From NCBI GenBank assembly GCA_937873665.1, contig CALMYW010000429.1, forward strand, positions 1-10,037: DNA of 10,037 nt, given 5' to 3'. The translations under genes were made by a program, and so were the position numbers. Below, piece by piece: positions 1 through 5,250 of the stretch. The stretch comes from an uncultured Sphingorhabdus sp. (GTDB lineage: Bacteria; Pseudomonadota; Alphaproteobacteria; Sphingomonadales; Sphingomonadaceae). The first letter of the stretch is position 1, and each line of letters begins with the position of its first letter. The notes beneath the pieces are model-generated. The model was not told where the DNA came from. It saw only the letters and a list, made by a program, of their open reading frames with translations, and ran no database searches.

Positions 1-20
1 AGCCCAAACACTGGTACCGC

Positions 21-30
21 ACTTCGAAGT
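21..30. repeat. 10-bp perfect palindrome upstream of the first integrase
   Basis: ACTTCGAAGT is a perfect 10-bp palindrome lying about 100 bp upstream of the first integrase start. A second short palindrome (GGTACC, 13-18) sits just beside it, and a GCCGC/GCGGC hairpin with a 3-nt loop follows at 54-66. No T-run follows the hairpin, so it is not an obvious terminator. The rest of 1-128 shows no tRNA and no convincing -35/-10 pair. The dyads could be recombinase or regulator binding sites, but short palindromes also arise by chance in GC-rich DNA. Confidence 0.25.
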
Positions 31-128
31 AGGGGACAGGGGGCACACCCTACGCCGCCATGCGGCAGAAAGGGATTGTTAAGCAATAGGTTACGCGAAG
101 TTGTTCCTCTACAATGAGGAGCAAGTCA

Positions 129-1385
129 ATGCAAGCAAATGGCTATCTGCTACCAGCGAATGAGAACCCGAATCATTCCCTGAACCGATCCGTTGAAGGG
201 CGTGGGAGCGGTGAAAAGGCAAAGCCGAGCAATCGGGTTCGGCTCAACGGCAACATCGCCCGGCGCAAACCCGGCAAGCGCATCCGGGAGTATTGGGATA
301 TTGACCTGCCTGGCTTTGGCCTGCGGGTAAATCCCGGCGGCAGGCGGACGTGGTTCGTGCTGTTCCGCCAGCGCGGCAAGCTGCGGCGGGTGCCCCTCGG
401 ACCCTCCCGCGACATCTCGCCCGCCACGGCCCGCCGCCTCGCGCGGGGGAAGCTGTCTGAGGTGGCGCTGGATGGTTTGCCGACGCGCAAGAAGGCCCGC
501 GCTGCGCAGAAGAGCGATGCGCCCCTTCTTCGCGACTACGCCGAACGCTTCTGGGCTGACTATTCGCGGCACTGGAAACCGTCGACCGGCAAGCGCAACG
601 AGAGCGCTATCTTCAAGGAAATCCTCGGCGCGTTTGGCGACCGGCGGATTGACGATCTGGCGAAGGGTGACATCCTGTTCTGGCGCGACAGCTTCGTTGA
701 GCGCCCCGGCGTGTTCAACCGCACCCTGCCTGTGTTCTCGGTGATGATGGGATATGCCGAGCGCCTTGGTCTGCGTCCGCGCGGCTCGAATCCCTGCAAG
801 GGCACGCCGCGTTACAAGCGCAAGCCGATTGAGCGGTTTCTGTCGCCTTACGAATATGCGCGGCTTGCCACGGCTTTGCGGGACTACGAGGTGGAGCAGC
901 CGCTCTATGTCGCGGCGATACGCTTGCTGATCTTCACCGGCGCGCGTTGCGGAGAGATCGAACAGTTGCGCTGGGAATGGGTGCAGGAACCGCGCCTGAT
1001 GCTGCCGGACAGCAAGACCGGCGCCAAAATCGTCTATCTCAACCGGCAGGCCGTCGATGTGATCGCAGGCCTACCAAACCGGAAGCCAACCGGCCTGTTG
1101 TTTCCCTCGTTCCGCAATCCCGACAAGCCGATCACGCTTGGCATTCACTGGTCGAAAATCCGCAATCGCGCGGCCTTGCCGGATGTGCGCCTACACGATC
1201 TACGCCACAGCTTCGCCTCAGTCGCGATCCGCGACAGCATCTCGCTGATGGTGATCGGCAAGCTGCTGGGCCATGCGCTGGCAGAAACGACGACCCGATA
1301 TGCCCACCTGTCCGACGAGATCGTCGCCGATGCAGCGGAGCGCGTATCCGGCTCCATCGCGCGCCTGATAGGGGTCGGGCAATGA
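129..1385 (+). CDS. Tyrosine recombinase/integrase 1 (P4-type, DUF4102 N-terminus)
   Basis: Site-specific DNA recombinase expected to integrate or excise a mobile element through a covalent 3'-phosphotyrosine intermediate. The 418-residue protein has an arm-type DNA-binding domain of the DUF4102 kind (about residues 40-115, with DLPGFGLRV), a helical core-binding domain (about 130-235) and a C-terminal catalytic domain (about 240-410). All catalytic residues are visible: R273 in TGARCGE, K296 in DSKTG, H356 and R359 in HDLRHSF, H382 in LLGH and nucleophile Y391 in RYAHL. I chose the ATG at 129 because GAGGAG lies 7 nt upstream; the in-frame ATG at 114 lacks a ribosome binding site. Its stop overlaps the start of a second integrase by 4 bp, so the two are probably co-translated. 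Length and motifs are normal for the family, so it looks intact. Confidence 0.95.
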   Translation: MQANGYLLPANENPNHSLNRSVEGRGSGEKAKPSNRVRLNGNIARRKPGKRIREYWDIDLPGFGLRVNPGGRRTWFVLFRQRGKLRRVPLGPSRDISPATARRLARGKLSEVALDGLPTRKKARAAQKSDAPLLRDYAERFWADYSRHWKPSTGKRNESAIFKEILGAFGDRRIDDLAKGDILFWRDSFVERPGVFNRTLPVFSVMMGYAERLGLRPRGSNPCKGTPRYKRKPIERFLSPYEYARLATALRDYEVEQPLYVAAIRLLIFTGARCGEIEQLRWEWVQEPRLMLPDSKTGAKIVYLNRQAVDVIAGLPNRKPTGLLFPSFRNPDKPITLGIHWSKIRNRAALPDVRLHDLRHSFASVAIRDSISLMVIGKLLGHALAETTTRYAHLSDEIVADAAERVSGSIARLIGVGQ

Positions 1386-2623
1386 ACGCACTGACCCTGC
1401 GGGGGATCGTCGCTGAGGAACTGGGTAGTCTCCGGCTTCATGTTGTCGGCAAGTGCGGTGGTCTGGGTGAACTGCGCAAGACCTGCTGGACGCGCGAGCT
1501 ACCCGGCTTTGGGACCCGACACTACGCCAGCGGTCGCAAGGTCTATATAGTCCAGGCGCGGATGGAAGGGCGCACCCGCACGGTGACGATCGGCAATGCC
1601 AAAGTGCTCAGCCGCGCGCAGGCGATGGATGTCGCGCGCCGCGTCCTGCTACGCGCCCAGACAGGGGACAACCCGGCGGAGGAGCGCAAGCGGCTGCGCA
1701 AGGTTCCGTCCTACCGCGACTTCCTGAAGAACTACTGGGAGCGCGTGTCGCCCAAGTGGAAACCGTCCACGCTCTACACGCACCGCTACTACAAGCGGAA
1801 ATATCTCGACCGGGCGTTCGAAGGGCTGTTCCTCGACGAGATCGAGGAACGCCATGTGCAGGAATGGTTCAACCGCATCACCAACACCGGCGGACCTGGC
1901 GCGGCCAACCGTTGCGGCGAAATTCTCCGCGCCATGTTCAACAAGGCCGAGCAATGGGGCGTGCGGCCCGAAGGATCGAACCCGTGCCTCTATATCCGCA
2001 AGAACAAAGGGCGGAAGTGTGAGCGCTTCCTGTCCGATCAGGAGTTCAAGCGGATCGGTGAAGTGCTCGACCGGCACCGCAAAACCTTCCCGCTGCATTG
2101 CGCGGCAATCAGCCTGCTGATCCTGACTGGCTGCCGCAAGTCGGAGATCACCTGCCTCAAATGGAGCGAGGTGCGGGGGAGACGCTTGCTGCTGACCGAC
2201 AGCAAGACCGGCCCGCGCACGGTCTGGCTGGCCGAGGCCGCCGCGACGATCCTCCACGCCCTGCCACGCCGGGATAAGCAACGTTACGTGTTCTGGAATC
2301 CGGCCACCCAGCGCCCGATTACCGATATCGGCAATTTGTGGAGCAAGCTGCGTGACGAAGCAGGCCTGCCCGGCGTTCGTATCCACGATCTTCGGCACAG
2401 CTTTGCGAGCCATGCCGCCGCCCATTCGGAGACATTGCCGATGATCGGCAAGCTGCTCGGCCACGCCGATGTGCGCACAACCACCCGCTATGCCCATCTT
2501 GACGATGGGCACGTCATCGAGGCAGCGCAGCGCATCGGCGACCAGATCGAGCAAAACATGAGCGGCTCATATTCATTGAGCCGTAACACTAAGTATGATA
2601 GCGGACCGTTGCTGCATGACTGA
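1382..2623 (+). CDS. Tyrosine recombinase/integrase 2 (P4-type), tandem paralogue
   Basis: Second tyrosine recombinase, 413 residues, beginning at the ATG of an ATGA overlap with integrase 1. It has the same layout: arm-binding domain (about 25-100, with ELPGFGTRH), core-binding domain (about 108-215) and catalytic domain. Catalytic residues are R252 (TGCRKSE), K275 (DSKTG), H335 and R338 (HDLRHSF), H361 (LLGH) and Y370 (RYAHL), so it is predicted active. It is clearly a diverged paralogue of integrase 1; short DNA stretches are shared around DSKTG and the IGKLLGH motif. After the tyrosine it carries 43 residues against 27 in integrase 1. The extra 20 or so (from SGSYSLS onward) are low in family features and are encoded across the likely control region of the next gene. 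Its stop lies 8 bp inside the toxin frame. Confidence 0.95.
   Translation: MNALTLRGIVAEELGSLRLHVVGKCGGLGELRKTCWTRELPGFGTRHYASGRKVYIVQARMEGRTRTVTIGNAKVLSRAQAMDVARRVLLRAQTGDNPAEERKRLRKVPSYRDFLKNYWERVSPKWKPSTLYTHRYYKRKYLDRAFEGLFLDEIEERHVQEWFNRITNTGGPGAANRCGEILRAMFNKAEQWGVRPEGSNPCLYIRKNKGRKCERFLSDQEFKRIGEVLDRHRKTFPLHCAAISLLILTGCRKSEITCLKWSEVRGRRLLLTDSKTGPRTVWLAEAAATILHALPRRDKQRYVFWNPATQRPITDIGNLWSKLRDEAGLPGVRIHDLRHSFASHAAAHSETLPMIGKLLGHADVRTTTRYAHLDDGHVIEAAQRIGDQIEQNMSGSYSLSRNTKYDSGPLLHD
2563..2583. promoter_or_regulatory. Inverted repeat upstream of the toxin-antitoxin genes, candidate operator
   Basis: CGGCTCA (2563-2569) and TGAGCCG (2577-2583) form a perfect 7-bp-arm inverted repeat with a 7-nt spacer. 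It ends 32 bp before the toxin ATG at 2616 and lies inside the 3' end of integrase 2. A weak -10-like hexamer, TATGAT (2594-2599), lies between it and the toxin. XRE-type antitoxins usually repress their own operon by binding dyads in this position, so I infer an autoregulatory operator. No good -35 is visible, so the promoter itself is uncertain. Confidence 0.4.
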
Positions 2624-3014
2624 CAACCCGCGCATCCGCATCTACGCCAACCGCTGGTTCGCCAAGTTCGCGGCAAAAGAAAAGATCAGCGATGCCTCGC
2701 TTGCTGATGCCGTTCATCGGGCCGAATCCGGCCTGATCGATGCCGACCTTGGCAGCGGCCTCATCAAGCAACGCATCGCGCGCCAGGGCGGAGGCAAGTC
2801 GGGCGGTTATCGCTCGATCCTGATCTTCCGCTCGGGCGAGCGGGCCATATTCGTGTTCGCCTTCGCCAAGAGCGACAAGGCGAACCTGAGTGCGGCGGAA
2901 CTGAAGGTCTATCGCAAGGCTGCCAGCATCATGCTGGAGCTGGGCGATGACCAGATCGAAACGGAAGTTGAAGCAGGCCGGTTGGTCGAGGTGAAAGAAG
3001 ATGAGCAAGGCTAA
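2616..3014 (+). CDS. RelE/ParE-superfamily toxin of a type II toxin-antitoxin pair
   Basis: Predicted toxin of 132 residues. It resembles the RelE toxins that pair with NadS/HigA-type antitoxins. The family core is visible in the middle of the protein: a basic, glycine-rich GGGKSGGYRS stretch (about 58-67), a beta-rich segment with FVFAFAKSD (about 79-87), then the helix LSAAELKVYRKAA. Relatives of RelE cleave mRNA on the ribosome; the activity here is inferred from the family. I prefer the ATG at 2616 because the protein then begins right before the conserved region. An in-frame ATG at 2595 would add seven residues; neither has a strong ribosome binding site, and coupling to integrase 2 (8-bp overlap) is likely. 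The 3' end overlaps the antitoxin gene by 14 bp, typical of toxin-first modules. Confidence 0.85.
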   Translation: MTDNPRIRIYANRWFAKFAAKEKISDASLADAVHRAESGLIDADLGSGLIKQRIARQGGGKSGGYRSILIFRSGERAIFVFAFAKSDKANLSAAELKVYRKAASIMLELGDDQIETEVEAGRLVEVKEDEQG

Positions 3015-3330
3015 GGCAAAGACCTACAAGAGCGAGGCGATGGCCGCCGTCCACGAAATGATGGAAGGCCTCCACGACGCTGGCAGCATCGACAAGCGCA
3101 CCATGCGCGAGTTCGACGAAGCCTGCCTTGCGCCTGCGCCCGTCCTCTCGCCCGACGAGATCAAGGCTATCCGCGAGGCAGAGCATGTCTCGCAGCCGGT
3201 GTTCGCGCGCTATCTAAACGTGTCGAAGAACCTTGTGTCCGACTGGGAGCGCGGCGCGAAGAAGCCGGGAGGTCCGGCTTTACGGCTGCTGTCCATCATT
3301 CAGCGTAATGGGCTCGATGCGGTGGCCTGA
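3001..3330 (+). CDS. NadS/HigA-like XRE-family antitoxin
   Basis: Antitoxin and likely autorepressor of 109 residues, partner of the toxin just upstream. The N-terminal part (1-50) is helical and probably contacts the toxin. The C-terminal part (about 51-97) is a Cro/C1-type helix-turn-helix: LSPDEIKAIREAEHVSQ, then FARYLNVSKNLVSDWERG, followed by KKPGGPALRLL, a signature common in NadS/HigA antitoxins. The ATG at 3001 directly follows a purine-rich GAAAGAAG. The gene overlaps the toxin by 14 bp, so the two are one transcriptional and translational unit. With two integrases upstream, the pair probably stabilises the mobile element. The upstream dyad at 2563-2583 is a candidate binding site. 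Confidence 0.9.
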   Translation: MSKAKAKTYKSEAMAAVHEMMEGLHDAGSIDKRTMREFDEACLAPAPVLSPDEIKAIREAEHVSQPVFARYLNVSKNLVSDWERGAKKPGGPALRLLSIIQRNGLDAVA

Positions 3331-3354
3331 ATGAAACCTGTGGCCAATCTGGCC

Positions 3355-3385
3355 CGGAATTCGCAGCGGAATCTAAGGCGGAATC
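3355..3385. repeat. Three CGGAAT direct repeats at 12-bp spacing in the convergent gap
   Basis: The hexamer CGGAAT occurs at 3355, 3367 and 3379, exactly 12 bp apart; the second and third copies extend to GCGGAATC. They sit in the 97-bp gap between the antitoxin gene and the end of the opposing operon. Regular direct repeats near an integrase can be arm-type recombinase sites or part of an attachment site, but no second copy of this block is seen in the window. A 22-codon frame (3331-3399), starting right after the antitoxin stop, would read the repeats as Arg-Asn pairs; I do not consider it a proven gene. Confidence 0.4.
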
Positions 3386-3391
3386 CGGTTT

Positions 3392-3435
3392 GCCAGTAAC
3401 GATCAGTTTGACTCAGCCCTACTCTCTTTACTGGC
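3392..3435. repeat. 8-bp-arm inverted repeat spanning the end of the minus-strand operon
   Basis: GCCAGTAA (3392-3399) and TTACTGGC (3428-3435) are perfect inverted repeats separated by 28 bp. The right arm contains the stop codon of the last operon gene. No T-run follows on either strand and the loop is long, so a classical intrinsic terminator is doubtful. It could be a weak terminator or mRNA-end stem for the operon, or part of the element boundary. Confidence 0.3.
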
Positions 3436-3973
3436 TTATAGCCCGCTTTTCGACTACCCAACCATCGCTGCCATCTACTAACCTGAGTTGATGCGTGACA
3501 TCCTTGAACAAAGTCTGGCTTGATCCATTGATGTCGGCCATCAGGTCGTAACGGACAGTCGCGACATAATCTTCGCCGGATTGGCGCCGCGAGAGCACTT
3601 CAAGGTTGCGCACCCGCCAGTTCTTAGCCGTTGCAACGCCGACCGCGTCGCGCACTTCGGCTGCACCCTCGATGTCAAAATCGCTGGCGACCTTGGCCGC
3701 GCTGTTAATAGCCGAGCGGGCCAGATCAGCCGCTACCTCGCCGCCATAGGCTGAGGCAAGCTCTTCAGCCGCCTTGGCCGACGTACCAATTCCGCGCAGG
3801 CCGCCCGGTTCGGCGCCCGGCAACTGGACTTGGGCCAGTTGGCTCATCGCCACCGGATCCTTGTCCCAGGCCGTGGCCAGAGCCTGGTCAATGTCGCCAT
3901 CCGACAGGCCGCCACAGGCCGTTAGCAGCAACAGGGCAGAGGCGATTGAGGAATAGCGGGCAAATCTGATCAT
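3428..3973 (-). CDS. Small lipoprotein of unknown family, last gene of the TagRST-like operon
   Basis: Predicted lipoprotein of 181 residues. The N-terminus has a basic start, a hydrophobic stretch (about 10-18) and lipobox LTAC with acceptor Cys20. Position +2 is Gly rather than Asp, which by the Lol rule favours the outer membrane. A helical, alanine-rich region follows (about 25-115). The C-terminal part (about 118-178, with YVATVRYDLMADING and DGWVVEKR) has alternating beta-strand character and might be a small cystatin/NTF2-like fold; that is a guess. I do not recognise the family. The ATG start overlaps the stop of the preceding gene by 4 bp (ATGA). By position it could do the job of TagQ, the outer-membrane lipoprotein of the Pseudomonas system, but I cannot show homology. 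Confidence 0.85.
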   Translation of the reverse strand: MIRFARYSSIASALLLLTACGGLSDGDIDQALATAWDKDPVAMSQLAQVQLPGAEPGGLRGIGTSAKAAEELASAYGGEVAADLARSAINSAAKVASDFDIEGAAEVRDAVGVATAKNWRVRNLEVLSRRQSGEDYVATVRYDLMADINGSSQTLFKDVTHQLRLVDGSDGWVVEKRAISQ

Positions 3974-5250
3974 GACTGGGCTGCCTGAAGTGCGGCCGCA
4001 ACCCGGTTGCGAGTGGCGGCAAGTTGTTCACGGTTGGAGGTGCGACGGGCTGTGTCAATTGCCTTGAAGGTGTCGCGATCGGCTACAGCTTTGGTCACAG
4101 CGGCCTGACGCGTCGCCGGAGCGCTCCTTGTCTTGGGGCGCACAGCTATCCGCCCTGGCGCAAGATCGGGCCGCGAAACGGTAGCCCTTCTCACCGCCGG
4201 CTGGGCGGGCGGCTTGTCCCGCGACAGCAGCGATTCGGCGACATAGCCGTTCTGGCCATTAAGCGTGATCTTGGCCCAGCCTTCCTCGGGCGCGTCCATG
4301 ACATCAATCTTTGCCTGGAATGGCAGTGAACCGATGACCGGTGATTGGGTCGAAGGCTGGGAACGGACATTTGCCCCGCTGCGCGACTTGACGAAAGCTT
4401 CGACCGGCGCCGGCACGTCAGGACTGGTCGACTGGGCAACCGCATCAGCCGGATCGTAGCTTACACTCACGTCGCCCACCAACTGCTCGCTGCCCCGGCT
4501 ATATCGAGAGACCATCGCGTCCCCCTGCTTCTCTGCATCGGCGGCGGGCACACCGTCGGCCACGGCCACCGTCTGGGCATAAAGCGTCACCGACTGGGCA
4601 TCCATGCCCGAAGCCTTGTCAATGATCTCATCGTCCTTGGCGATCCACTGCTCGATCTTGGTCAGCCGCGAATCTGCTACTTCGGCGGTGATGGCCCCAC
4701 TTTCGAGCTGGGTACGAACATCGAAAATCTGCTGATTGCGGCAGTTGCCGAGGTCGGCCAACTTCTGGCCCAGTTCGGAATACTGGCCGCGATCGGCATC
4801 ACGCCGGTCTAGTGCTGCGCGCAATTGCTCTTGGTTATCACGGTGCTGCTCGATCCCGGTGAGATAGCCGGTCAACCCGCCCGCAACTGCCCCGGCCAGC
4901 GCCATCTCACCCGCGCGATTGCCTTCCTTAACGGCAACCGGCCGACCGTACTGGTCATAGACCACCTTTTGGGTCTTCATCTGCGAGCCGACGATGGCCC
5001 CGAGCACGCCACCCAGAACCGCACCGCCGACGGTTCGGCCAGAGTATTTATCTCTGACCTTCTTAGGCTTCCTTGCCTTCTGCGGCTTGGCTGCCGCATC
5101 CTGGGCCAGGGCGGCATATTCACCGGGCAAGGGCGGTGGCACGGTTGCTGCAGCGACAGCCAACTGTGCCGCTGCCGCCCCCAGCAGGATCCGCTTCTTC
5201 CAAGCACCACGCTGTGATTGCCCCTTCATTGCCGAATGCCCCCTGCTCAT
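3970..5250 (-). CDS. Exported glycine-zipper and SH3b-domain protein
   Basis: Predicted envelope protein of 426 residues, function unknown. A basic n-region and hydrophobic h-region (about 18-35) form a signal peptide, with possible cleavage after ALA near residue 49. A lysine/arginine-rich patch (55-68) precedes two glycine-zipper stretches (about 71-90 and 115-132), which often insert in or associate with membranes. A helical middle (140-260) contains the only cysteine, C170. An SH3b domain spans about 285-343 (ANVRSQPSTQSPVIGSL, then GWAKI and GYVAESLL), a fold that commonly binds peptidoglycan or partner proteins. The C-terminal tail is basic, Ala-rich and probably helical. The ATG at 5250 overlaps the upstream stop by 4 bp, as at other junctions here; an alternative ATG at 5229 has an AGGGGG 9 nt upstream. 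Within the operon it may link the TagR-like lipoprotein to the cell wall (inference). Confidence 0.88.
   Translation of the reverse strand: MSRGHSAMKGQSQRGAWKKRILLGAAAAQLAVAAATVPPPLPGEYAALAQDAAAKPQKARKPKKVRDKYSGRTVGGAVLGGVLGAIVGSQMKTQKVVYDQYGRPVAVKEGNRAGEMALAGAVAGGLTGYLTGIEQHRDNQEQLRAALDRRDADRGQYSELGQKLADLGNCRNQQIFDVRTQLESGAITAEVADSRLTKIEQWIAKDDEIIDKASGMDAQSVTLYAQTVAVADGVPAADAEKQGDAMVSRYSRGSEQLVGDVSVSYDPADAVAQSTSPDVPAPVEAFVKSRSGANVRSQPSTQSPVIGSLPFQAKIDVMDAPEEGWAKITLNGQNGYVAESLLSRDKPPAQPAVRRATVSRPDLAPGRIAVRPKTRSAPATRQAAVTKAVADRDTFKAIDTARRTSNREQLAATRNRVAAALQAAQS

Noticed and set aside
54..66. Hairpin GCCGC-CAT-GCGGC considered as a terminator of an upstream gene.
   Set aside because: The stem is only 5 bp and no T-run follows on the + strand.
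110..115. TACAAT considered as a -10 box for integrase 1.
   Set aside because: Transcription from it would start after the ribosome binding site, and there is no -35-like hexamer at the right distance.
947..1381. Upstream extension of the integrase 2 frame back to position 947.
   Set aside because: This part overlaps the catalytic domain of integrase 1 in another frame and is Arg-rich nonsense; integrase homology begins after the ATG at 1382.
1649..2554. A 301-codon - strand frame opposite integrase 2.
   Set aside because: Integrase 2 has the full catalytic signature in the other strand. The opposing translation has no family features.
1..3427. Direct repeats or a tRNA gene marking both ends of the integrase block.
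   Set aside because: I found no tRNA and no long sequence shared between 1-128 and 3331-3427; the left end of the element probably lies outside the window.
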